DNA of 33,865 nucleotides from positions 1-33,865 of the forward strand of contig CACWLA010000020.1 of assembly GCA_902761665.1 (NCBI GenBank), in the 5' to 3' direction. Under the pieces are notes generated by a model. The model saw only the letters and a program-made list of their open reading frames with translations. It was not told where the DNA came from and ran no database searches. The stretch comes from an uncultured Lachnospiraceae bacterium. Lineage in GTDB: Bacteria > Bacillota > Clostridia > Lachnospirales > Lachnospiraceae. Within the stretch, counting starts at the first letter, position 1. Each line of letters begins with the position of its first letter. The translations under genes and the position numbers were made by a program. This document shows, piece by piece, positions 1-6,437 of this stretch.

Positions 1-44
1 AATACGTGGAGCTGACTGTTACTAATCGGTCGAACACTTGATCT
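1..44 (+). rRNA. 23S ribosomal RNA, 3' end only (partial)
   Basis: The first 44 bases match the conserved 3' terminus of Firmicute 23S rRNA (GAGCTGACT...ACTAATCGGTCGA...CTTGATC). The rest of the gene lies before the window. The exact mature 3' end is estimated from the usual position just after the CTTGATC/CTTAACC block. The following spacer (45-115) contains GTGTGCGGTTTTGAGG, which looks like a Firmicute rRNA spacer, but no 5S rRNA follows. Confidence 0.88.
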
Positions 45-115
45 TATCCCTTCTCTTTCGTTAAGTAAATCTTCGGTGTGCGGTTTTGAGGGTGCTGAGA
101 GGCACTTAGTAAAAT

Positions 116-189
116 GGCCCGATGGCTCAGTTGGTTAGAGCGCCGCCCTGTCACGGCGGAAGTCGTGGGTTCGAGTCCCATTCGGGTCG
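116..189 (+). tRNA. tRNA-Asp (anticodon GTC)
   Basis: A 74-base cloverleaf. The acceptor GGCCCGA pairs with TCGGGTC, the anticodon stem CCGCC/GGCGG encloses loop CTGTCAC, and the T-loop is TTCGAGT. Anticodon GTC reads Asp codons. The CCA tail is not encoded; TTTT follows the discriminator G. It is the first of four tRNAs behind the 23S tail and is probably cotranscribed with the rRNA. Confidence 0.97.
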
Positions 190-204
190 TTTTTCCTTAT
201 TTGC

Positions 205-277
205 GGGATCTTAGCTCAGCTGGGAGAGCACTTGCCTTACAAGCAAGGGGTCACAGGTTCGAGCCCTGTAGGTCCCA
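205..277 (+). tRNA. tRNA-Val (anticodon TAC)
   Basis: A 73-base cloverleaf. The acceptor GGGATCT pairs with AGGTCCC (one G-U pair), the anticodon stem CTTGC/GCAAG encloses loop CTTACAA, and the T-arm contains TTCGAGC. Anticodon TAC reads Val. The CCA tail is not encoded. It lies 15 bases after tRNA-Asp. Confidence 0.97.
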
Positions 278-305
278 TTCTGCCGAATCTCAGGCAGTTT
301 GGCGG

Positions 306-377
306 GCCGATGTGGCTCAACGGCAGAGCAGCTGATTTGTAATCAGCAGGTTGCCGGTTCGAATCCGGCCATCGGCT
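306..377 (+). tRNA. tRNA-Thr (anticodon TGT)
   Basis: A 72-base cloverleaf. The acceptor GCCGATG pairs with CATCGGC, the anticodon stem GCTGA/TCAGC encloses loop TTTGTAA, and the T-arm is CCGGTTCGAATCCGG. Anticodon TGT reads Thr. The CCA tail is not encoded. It is the third tRNA of the cluster. Confidence 0.97.
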
Positions 378-398
378 CTTCGCAAATAAGAAATAATT

Positions 399-480
399 GG
401 GGGAATTCCCGAGTGGCCAAAGGGGGCAGACTGTAAATCTGTTAGCAGTGCTTTCGGTGGTTCGAATCCACCTTCCCCCA
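399..480 (+). tRNA. tRNA-Tyr (anticodon GTA)
   Basis: An 82-base class II tRNA with a long variable arm (TTAGCAGTGCTTTCGG region). The acceptor GGGGGAA pairs with TTCCCCC, and the anticodon stem GCAGA/TCTGT encloses loop CTGTAAA. Anticodon GTA reads Tyr. The CCA tail is not encoded. It is the last tRNA before the terminator at 488-512. Confidence 0.97.
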
Positions 481-487
481 CTCACCT

Positions 488-512
488 GCACCGTTTCCGC
501 GGTGCTTTTTTT
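488..512 (+). terminator. Terminator of the rRNA-tRNA transcript
   Basis: GCACCG, loop TTTCCG, CGGTGC, then seven T. This is a short intrinsic terminator 7 bases after tRNA-Tyr. The next gene starts only 38 bases downstream with no recognisable promoter in between. Confidence 0.8.
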
Positions 513-550
513 ATGCTTTTGCCGTCCGGCGGAGCCGGGAGAGGACTGAC

Positions 551-1495
551 ATGCTGAACAATTTGCTGATCGCCGTCAAATGCATTACACCGATCATCCT
601 CTGTCTTTTCGTGGGGATCCTGGTGCGCCGGAGCGGCATCATGTCCGAAAATTCGCTGAAGCAGGCGAATAAGCTGCTCTTCAGCTTTCTGCTGCCGCAG
701 TATCTTTTCTACATTACTTATACGGCGGACTTCGCAACGGCGTTTTCTCCCCGCCTGATCCTGCTCTGCATCGCGGTCGTAAGCCTGTATTTCTGGGGGA
801 GCCTTCTGGTCCTGCACAGGACGGGCTGTGAAAACCGCGCGGTCGGAGCGATCAGCCAGAACGCGTTCCGCAGCAACCTGAACATCATCGCCCTGCCGCT
901 TGCCGAGTCGCTCCTGGGTGCGCCGGGCCTTGCCATGATGGCCATGATCTCCGCCTTTGTCACGCCGGTGTACAACGTTTACGCGGTGACAGTGCTGGAG
1001 ATGCACCGCGACGGCGGGAAGATCGATCCGAAAAAGATCCTGCTGGGAATCGTCAAAAATCCGCTCATCATCGCGACCGTTCTTGGATTTGCCCTGCATT
1101 TCACGGGCCTGAAGCTGCCGGCCGTCGTCCTTTCCTCGGTCCAGTCGATGGGGAAGGCCGGAACCACGCTGGCCCTCATCCTGCTTGGCGCTTCCTTCCG
1201 CTTCCAGAACCTCATCAGCGACCGGAAGCGGATCATCAGCGGCAATCTGTTCCGTCTGATCATCGCCCCGCTCATCACCTTCCTCCTCGCGCTTGCCGTG
1301 GGGATCCGCGGGCAGGAACTCGCGCTTACCGTGCTGGCCATGGGATCGCCGTTAGCTACGGTATCCTTCTCGATGTGCCAGGCTTACGACAGCGACGCCG
1401 ATCTGGCTGCGGAACTGGTCGTAACGACCTCCGTGTTCTGCTGCCTCAGCCTCTTTCTCTGGATCTTCGTCATGAAACAGATGGGCATTGTTTGA
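551..1495 (+). CDS. AEC-family (auxin efflux carrier-like) transporter
   Basis: A 314-residue, very hydrophobic protein of the AEC family (PF03547), which in bacteria export or exchange small organic acids such as malate. It starts MLNNLLIAV and has two halves of about five membrane helices with a loop near residues 150-165. The FRSNLNIIALPLAE stretch (about residues 107-120) contains the polar/Asn pattern typical of the first half's kinked helix, and GTTLALILLGASFRF marks the second half. A GAGAGG ribosome site lies 7 bases before the ATG. No substrate can be assigned. The gene follows the tRNA terminator by 38 bases and shows no promoter of its own, so it may depend on read-through or on a promoter I cannot recognise. 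A weak hairpin (ACAAAA/TTTTGT, 1497-1514) follows. Confidence 0.9.
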   Translation: MLNNLLIAVKCITPIILCLFVGILVRRSGIMSENSLKQANKLLFSFLLPQYLFYITYTADFATAFSPRLILLCIAVVSLYFWGSLLVLHRTGCENRAVGAISQNAFRSNLNIIALPLAESLLGAPGLAMMAMISAFVTPVYNVYAVTVLEMHRDGGKIDPKKILLGIVKNPLIIATVLGFALHFTGLKLPAVVLSSVQSMGKAGTTLALILLGASFRFQNLISDRKRIISGNLFRLIIAPLITFLLALAVGIRGQELALTVLAMGSPLATVSFSMCQAYDSDADLAAELVVTTSVFCCLSLFLWIFVMKQMGIV

Positions 1496-1547
1496 GACAA
1501 AACCGCGATTTTGTAAGTTTCTCGGCTTTTAATCTTACTTAAAGAAA

Positions 1548-1576
1548 TTGAACACGATGGATTTCGGACGTATAAT
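1548..1576 (+). promoter_or_regulatory. Sigma-A promoter of the SDR gene
   Basis: -35 TTGAAC (1548-1553), 17-base spacer, perfect -10 TATAAT (1571-1576). The leader is about 33 bases and carries an AGGAGG Shine-Dalgarno at 1602-1607, 8 bases before the ATG at 1616. Confidence 0.88.
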
Positions 1577-1615
1577 GACGGAAGAAATCCATTTTTCTTA
1601 CAGGAGGATTTACCA

Positions 1616-2359
1616 ATGGGTAAACTTGATGGAAAAGTTGCCATCATTACCGGTTCCACTTCCGGCATGGGCAGAGCTACTGCTTATCTGTTTGCTAAAG
1701 AAGGCGCCAAGGTCGTCGTGACCGGCCGCAACGAAGCCCGCGCGAAAGCGGTCGTTGACAAGATCAAAGCCGAAGGCGGCGAAGCCATCTACGTGCTTGC
1801 CGATGCCGCGGACAGCAGCTATGCGCAGACCATTTATGACCAGACCATGGAAGCCTACGGCACCATCGACATCCTGATGAACAATGCCGGCATGCTTTCT
1901 CTGGCTCAGTTTGCCACCATCACCGAGAAGGAATTCATGGATGACATCTACATCAACGTCACCAGCGCTCTGATGCTGAGCCAGAAGGTCGCTCCGGTCA
2001 TGCAGGCCAAGGGCGAAGGCCACATCATCAACGTTGCCTCCATCGTCGGATGGGCAGCTCACTGGGGCTTCGTGGCTTATGTCACCAGCAAGCACGCGAT
2101 GGTCGGCCTGACCAAGGCCATGGCCAACGAACTGGCTCCTACGATCCACGTCAACGGCATCTGCCCCGGCGCGATTAAGACCGCCATGCTTGCCTCCGTT
2201 GGCGGCGAAGAACTCTTCCAGCCGATGATCGACCGTGCCTGCGTGCACAGACTCGGCGAAGATCACGAGATCGCCAGCGTTGCGCTGTTCCTGGCGACCA
2301 ACGATTCTTCCTTCATCGACGGCCAGCTGCTCCGCGTGGACGGCGGTATCGACGTCTGA
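1616..2359 (+). CDS. Short-chain dehydrogenase/reductase (SDR)
   Basis: A 247-residue classical SDR, the usual length for the family, and an NAD(P)-dependent oxidoreductase of a hydroxyl/keto substrate. Visible motifs are the cofactor loop TGSTSGMG (12-19), NNAG (89-92), Asn114, Ser142 and the YVTSK catalytic pair Tyr155/Lys159. The C-terminal FIDGQLLRVDGG is typical of FabG-like and steroid/sugar dehydrogenases. The TGRNE segment after the second strand places Arg38 where NADP-preferring members have a basic residue, so NADP is a guess. It has a strong promoter, an AGGAGG ribosome site and regular codon use, which suggest good expression. It is monocistronic, closed by the hairpin at 2415-2456 and convergent with the large flavoprotein. 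The substrate is unknown; fatty-acid FabG activity is less likely because there is no fab cluster nearby. Confidence 0.93.
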   Translation: MGKLDGKVAIITGSTSGMGRATAYLFAKEGAKVVVTGRNEARAKAVVDKIKAEGGEAIYVLADAADSSYAQTIYDQTMEAYGTIDILMNNAGMLSLAQFATITEKEFMDDIYINVTSALMLSQKVAPVMQAKGEGHIINVASIVGWAAHWGFVAYVTSKHAMVGLTKAMANELAPTIHVNGICPGAIKTAMLASVGGEELFQPMIDRACVHRLGEDHEIASVALFLATNDSSFIDGQLLRVDGGIDV

Positions 2360-2414
2360 TCGAAGACTGCTGCAAAGACCGCAGACCCGCTTCGGCGGAT
2401 GCTGCGGAAAGGCA

Positions 2415-2456
2415 CAAAAAAGACCCGGTCCGGGATTCTCCGGACCGGGTCTTTTC
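2415..2456. terminator. Bidirectional terminator between SDR and flavoprotein genes
   Basis: A 13-bp perfect stem (2421-2433 / 2440-2452) with a 6-base loop, flanked by A6 on the left and T4 on the right, so it can end transcription from both converging genes. Confidence 0.93.
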
Positions 2457-2474
2457 TTATCTTCGGATCGGCGT

Positions 2475-5402
2475 TCAGTCGCCCTGATACAGATCCTTGC
2501 TGTACTTCGCGAATTCTTCCGGATGCACGGCGTTGCCGGTGTACGGATGCGTCTTCGCAAATTCCTTGTTCGCGGCCTTATAAGCTTTGCGCTTCGCACG
2601 CATGAGCTTCGCTTCCGGCGAACCGGCGTTCAGGGCGATCTTCACGGCGCGCTTTAACTGGTAGCCCAGCATGCCGCCGATCTTGTCCTCGCCGCGGCGC
2701 ATGTCGGTCATTTCCGGATGGTCGCGGTGCAGGTGGATCGCGTCGAATTCGCAACGGGTCGTGCAGATGCCGCAGCCGATGCACTTGTTCGGATCGACGA
2801 CGGAGGCGCCGCAGCCAAGGCAGCGGGCGGTCTCGATCTTCACCTGCTCCTCGGTCAGCGTGCCGTGGGTGTCGCGGAACGGATCTTCGGAAGCGTGATC
2901 TTCGGCTTCCTGGCGGCCGGCGTGGTCGTAATCCGGGAAGCTGATGTCATCCTTGTCCAGCGGCTTGAACACGCGGCGGTCCTTGCCGATGGTCGGATGC
3001 GCCATGGGCTGTACGTGGCGGTGCAGGGAGTCGGCGGCTTCGTGGCCGGCGGCGATGGCATCGATCACGAACTTCGGTCCGGTGTAGACGTCGCCGCCCA
3101 CGAAGATGTCCGGATCCTCGGTCTGGTAAGTCAGCTTGTCGGCGACCGGGTAGTTGCCGTGCCAGAAGGTCACCTTGGTGCCTTCCAGGAGTTTCCCCCA
3201 TTCAATGGCCTGGCCGATGGCGAAAACGATCTGATCGCATTCGACGGTCTTCGTGACGTTCTCGTCATAGACGGGAGAGAATCTGCCGGTCTCGGGATCG
3301 ATGGTTCTGAGGCATTTCTTCAGGACGATGCCGCGCACGTGGTCGGCGTGGTCCACGAGGACTTCCTTCGGGCCCCAGCTGTTGATGACGTTGATCCCGG
3401 CTTCGAGCGTCTCGGCCACTTCGGCCTTGGAGGCGGGCATCTCTTCGCGGGATTCCAGCGAGATCATGGAGACTTCGGCAGCCCCGCGGCGTTTCGCAGT
3501 ACCCGCACAGTCGACGGCAACGTTGCCGCCGCCGATGACGACGACCTTGCCTTCGATCGGCGGATGGCCGTTCTCCATGGAGTCGCGCAGGAAATGCACG
3601 GCGAAATCGGTGCCGTCCGCGGTGTCGTTCGGGACGCCGGGGAGTCTCCCGCCCTGGCAGCCGATCGCAATGTAGAAGGCCTTGTAGCCCTGCTCTTTCA
3701 GCTGCTGGATGGTGACGTCCTTGCCGACTTCAACGCCGCATTTGATCTCGGCGCCGAGCTGCTTGATGACGTCGATCTCGGCTTCGATGACATCCTTCTC
3801 CAGCTTGTAGGACGGGATGCCGTAGGTCATCATGCCGCCCGGACGGAAGTTCCGCTCGAAAACGGTGGGCTTGTAACCGAGCAGGCACAGATAGAAGGCT
3901 GCGGACAGGCCGGCGGGGCCGGCGCCGATGATGGCGATCTTCTCGTCAAATTTGCCGTAGGTGGAAGGGACGACCTTTTCAGGGATGTAGCGGTTCTTCG
4001 CCTGGATCTCCAGATCGGCGACGAACTTCTTGACGGCGTCGATGGACACCGGGTTGTCAATGTTGCCGCGGGTGCAGGCTTCTTCGCAGCGCTTGTTGCA
4101 GATGCGGCCGCAGACCGCCGGGAACGGGTTTTCCTTCTTGATGAGGCCGAGGGCTTCGGTGTAGAGGCCTTCGTGCGCCTTCTTCAGGTAGGCCTGGACC
4201 GGAACGTGAGCCGGGCAGGCTGCCTTGCACGGCGAGGAACCGGTCTCGTAGGAGTTCGACATGCGGGCCGTGTCGCGGTAGGTCTCATCCCAGGCATACT
4301 TGCCCCAGTGGATCTTATCCGGCAGGATGGCCTGCGGATATTTCTGCTCGGAGCCGTCCTTTTTGCAGAGCTTCTGGCCGAGCTTCACGGCGCCGGCCGG
4401 GCAGGACTGAACGCAGAGGCCGCAGGCCGCGCATTTGGCCGGGTCGACTTTCGCAGTATAGGCGCTGCGGGACAGGTTCGGTGTGTTGAAGAGCAGGCTC
4501 GTGCGCAGGGCGTTGCAGATCTTGACGTCGCAGTTGCAGATGTCGAAGATGTGTTCCGCGCCGTCGATGTTGGTGATCTGGTGAACGAAGCCGTTCTTTT
4601 CGGCCATCTGCAGGATCTCGAGCGCGCGCTCCTTGGTGATGTAGTGGGCGCGGCCGGTCTCCACGGTGTAGTCCGCCATGTCGCCCAGCTGGATGCACCA
4701 GTCATCCGGATCGTCCGCGCAGCCGTCGCCCATGATGGCGCGGGAGTAGCGGCAGGAGCAGATGCCGGCGGAAATGTGGCCTTCATATTTCTGCAGCCAG
4801 TAGGAAATGTGCTCCAGGTCGACGGAGCCGCGCTCGGTTTCGATTGCTTTTTCTACCGGAATGACGTGCATGCCGATGCCGTTGCCTCCCGGAGGGATCA
4901 TTTCCGTGATGCCGGCGAGCGGGATGAAGGTCATGCGCTCAAAGAAGGTCGCAACGCCCGGGTTCTTGTCGATGCGGTCCTTGGAGGAGTTGAAGAGCTC
5001 CGCGGACCCGGGCACGAAATAGGACACACGGTAGCGTTTGATCTTCGGGGCGTTCGGGATGGGCGCGGTGTGGCTGTAGTTGTCGCCATAGTCATACTCG
5101 ATGATGCCGATGACGGCCATTTCCTCAAGCAGTTCCTTCAGGCGCGCGGGCGCGAAGTCCTTATTCATGGGCACGAGCTCTTCGAAGGTGTAGAACTTTC
5201 TGAGCTTCATGCGGTTGCAGATCTTCACGTGCTCGGGGGAGAGGACCTCCTTCAGGCCCCAGTACTCGGGATCATTCGGGCCGACGCCGCCGATCATGTG
5301 CTTCGCGACGTCCGTGATCTTCTTCGCGAGTTTCGCGTATTCCTTGTCGAAATTCGCTTCACCCTGATACTTGGAGATGACGTTTTTGTTTTGTTCAGGC
5401 AT
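2475..5402 (-). CDS. Large multi-cluster iron-sulfur flavoprotein, GltD-like NAD(P)H oxidoreductase
   Basis: 975 residues with no signal peptide, so cytosolic. Regions in order: about 1-210, probably helical and winged-helix-like, of unclear function; a Cys-rich block with C215/C217, C228, C236 and C289/C291/C296; a ferredoxin-type cluster C324-C327-C330-C334; a GltD-like N-terminal Cys domain (C392, C396, C431, C435, C439, C443); FAD site GAGPAG (493-498); NAD(P) site GGGNVA (624-629); FAD-closing FVGGD (767-771); and a C-terminal ferredoxin-like domain (C861, C864, C874, C877, C880, C884). The core is the glutamate-synthase small-chain / dihydropyrimidine-dehydrogenase-type fold that moves electrons between NAD(P)H, FAD and Fe-S clusters. 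No glutamate synthase large subunit is present, so the electron partner is unknown; it may act with ferredoxin or an unlinked partner. The start is supported by AAAGGAG 7 bases upstream, and the gene is monocistronic with its own promoter. Confidence 0.9.
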   Translation of the reverse strand: MPEQNKNVISKYQGEANFDKEYAKLAKKITDVAKHMIGGVGPNDPEYWGLKEVLSPEHVKICNRMKLRKFYTFEELVPMNKDFAPARLKELLEEMAVIGIIEYDYGDNYSHTAPIPNAPKIKRYRVSYFVPGSAELFNSSKDRIDKNPGVATFFERMTFIPLAGITEMIPPGGNGIGMHVIPVEKAIETERGSVDLEHISYWLQKYEGHISAGICSCRYSRAIMGDGCADDPDDWCIQLGDMADYTVETGRAHYITKERALEILQMAEKNGFVHQITNIDGAEHIFDICNCDVKICNALRTSLLFNTPNLSRSAYTAKVDPAKCAACGLCVQSCPAGAVKLGQKLCKKDGSEQKYPQAILPDKIHWGKYAWDETYRDTARMSNSYETGSSPCKAACPAHVPVQAYLKKAHEGLYTEALGLIKKENPFPAVCGRICNKRCEEACTRGNIDNPVSIDAVKKFVADLEIQAKNRYIPEKVVPSTYGKFDEKIAIIGAGPAGLSAAFYLCLLGYKPTVFERNFRPGGMMTYGIPSYKLEKDVIEAEIDVIKQLGAEIKCGVEVGKDVTIQQLKEQGYKAFYIAIGCQGGRLPGVPNDTADGTDFAVHFLRDSMENGHPPIEGKVVVIGGGNVAVDCAGTAKRRGAAEVSMISLESREEMPASKAEVAETLEAGINVINSWGPKEVLVDHADHVRGIVLKKCLRTIDPETGRFSPVYDENVTKTVECDQIVFAIGQAIEWGKLLEGTKVTFWHGNYPVADKLTYQTEDPDIFVGGDVYTGPKFVIDAIAAGHEAADSLHRHVQPMAHPTIGKDRRVFKPLDKDDISFPDYDHAGRQEAEDHASEDPFRDTHGTLTEEQVKIETARCLGCGASVVDPNKCIGCGICTTRCEFDAIHLHRDHPEMTDMRRGEDKIGGMLGYQLKRAVKIALNAGSPEAKLMRAKRKAYKAANKEFAKTHPYTGNAVHPEEFAKYSKDLYQGD

Positions 5403-5436
5403 GGGGATACTCCTTTACAGGCCTTATGTGATGCTG

Positions 5437-5451
5437 TTCGTTTGAAACGAA
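5437..5451. promoter_or_regulatory. Perfect 7-1-7 palindrome in the flavoprotein leader (possible operator)
   Basis: TTCGTTTGAAACGAA is a perfect inverted repeat. On the minus strand it lies downstream of the -10 box (5472-5477) and 35 bases before the start codon, so it falls inside the transcribed leader. It could be a repressor operator. No known regulator site was recognised, and the role is inferred from position and symmetry only. Confidence 0.5.
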
Positions 5452-5471
5452 TCATTCATTTGCAATAAAAT

Positions 5472-5500
5472 ATCATAGCAGAATTCAGGGAAAATAACAA
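5472..5500 (-). promoter_or_regulatory. Sigma-A promoter of the flavoprotein gene
   Basis: Read on the minus strand: -35 TTGTTA (5495-5500), 17-base spacer, -10 TATGAT (5472-5477). The leader is about 63 bases and includes the palindrome at 5437-5451. Confidence 0.8.
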
Positions 5501-5610
5501 GGCACGGGACGCGTGAAAATGCAAAAAAGAATGGGGGCAGGGGGGATGGCAAAATCTTAAGATTATTAAGTGCGGAGAGCGAGAACATAATAATCCAAAT
5601 CGTCAGGGAC

Positions 5611-5639
5611 TTGATAAAGCATTGGAATCATTGTATTGT
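5611..5639 (+). promoter_or_regulatory. Promoter of the TRIC channel gene
   Basis: -35 TTGATA (5611-5616), 17-base spacer, -10 TATTGT (5634-5639). The same frame is open from the TTG at 5611, but that TTG is the -35 box, not a start codon. The leader of about 82 bases holds an 8-bp hairpin (5664-5684, GTGCTTCG/CGGAGCAC with one G-U pair) of unknown role. Confidence 0.7.
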
Positions 5640-5727
5640 AGCGGGGTTCCCTGCAGGAGGCCCGTGCTTCGCCGGTCGGAGCACCGAAGGAGGCGGCAGG
5701 CCGGAAGGGAACACAGAGGGATTGACA

Positions 5728-6363
5728 ATGAATGAAACAATACTGACGATATTTGTCCTGATCGGCACGGTGCCGGCGGCGATCTCCGGCGCGATGCTCG
5801 GGATAAAGAAGGAAATGGATATGTTCGGGGTGGCTGTCCTCGGCCTTGCCACCGGCGTGGGCGGCGGTGCGATCCGCGACATCCTGCTCGGCATCACCCC
5901 GCCGATGATGTTCCGCGACCCGATTTTTGCCTTCACGGCGATCGGGACGGCCATGCTGACTTTCCTGCGGGTGGTCCATAAGGAATTCACCAGGCACCCG
6001 GCGGTTTACGACATGATGATGCTGCTTACGGATTCGGTCGGCATCGGTGTTTTCACGGTAGTCGGCGTGCAGACAGCCTATGCGCAGGAACAGGATTATT
6101 CGCTTTTCCTGATCGTCTTTGTCGGAACGCTTACCGGCGTGGGCGGCGGCGTCCTCAGGGATCTGCTGGCGAACCGCGTGCCGTATATCCTGGCGAAACA
6201 TCATCTCTATGCAACGGCCTGCATCGTCGGTGCCGTTGTCTGCGCTCTCCTGTGGGATGTGGTCGGCGACCTCTGGGCCATGATCACGGGTACCGTGATC
6301 GTCTTCCTGATCCGGGTCCTCGCGGCGCACTACCGCTGGAGCCTGCCGAAAGCGAAAGAGTAA
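5728..6363 (+). CDS. TRIC / UPF0126-family membrane channel protein
   Basis: 211 residues, starting at the ATG at 5728 behind AGAGGG. Upstream in-frame codons overlap the promoter and are rejected. It shows the internal two-fold repeat of the family: GVGGGAIRDILLG in the first half and GVGGGVLRDLLA in the second, each in a three-helix bundle, with a seventh C-terminal helix (GTVIVFLIRVLAA). Prokaryotic TRIC proteins form trimeric monovalent-cation channels in the cytoplasmic membrane; the physiological role in bacteria is poorly defined. The gene stands alone, followed by a very stable hairpin at 6373-6412 shared with the convergent GH2 gene. Family assignment is firm; ion specificity cannot be read from the sequence. 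Confidence 0.92.
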   Translation: MNETILTIFVLIGTVPAAISGAMLGIKKEMDMFGVAVLGLATGVGGGAIRDILLGITPPMMFRDPIFAFTAIGTAMLTFLRVVHKEFTRHPAVYDMMMLLTDSVGIGVFTVVGVQTAYAQEQDYSLFLIVFVGTLTGVGGGVLRDLLANRVPYILAKHHLYATACIVGAVVCALLWDVVGDLWAMITGTVIVFLIRVLAAHYRWSLPKAKE

Positions 6364-6372
6364 GGATGCTGC

Positions 6373-6412
6373 GAATGCGAAAAGCCGCCCTTCGGGGCGG
6401 CTTTTCGCATTC
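6373..6412. terminator. Bidirectional terminator between TRIC and GH2 genes
   Basis: An 18-bp perfect stem (6373-6390 / 6395-6412) capped by a TTCG tetraloop, with A4 and T4 runs inside the stem. It sits between convergent genes. Confidence 0.9.
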
Positions 6413-6437
6413 CGGGAGCGGTCAGATCCGCTCTTTT

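Noticed and set aside
45-115. Possible degenerate 5S rRNA after 23S
   Set aside because: The 71 bases are too short and lack the conserved 5S loops; the sequence looks like ordinary rRNA spacer with a small GTGC/GCAC hairpin.
2718-5468. A 916-codon open frame on the plus strand opposite the flavoprotein gene
   Set aside because: It mirrors the codon bias of the minus-strand gene, is rich in Val/Asp/Gly/Ala without any family motif, has no ribosome site and runs through the flavoprotein's own promoter.
5495-5500. TTGTTA near the flavoprotein promoter as a possible redox-repressor (Rex-type) half-site
   Set aside because: There is no matching second half-site at the expected distance; it is better explained as the -35 hexamer.
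5611-5727. In-frame TTG extension of the TRIC gene
   Set aside because: The TTG is the -35 box of a promoter with a 17-base spacer; the added residues are not family-like and the ATG at 5728 has a ribosome site.
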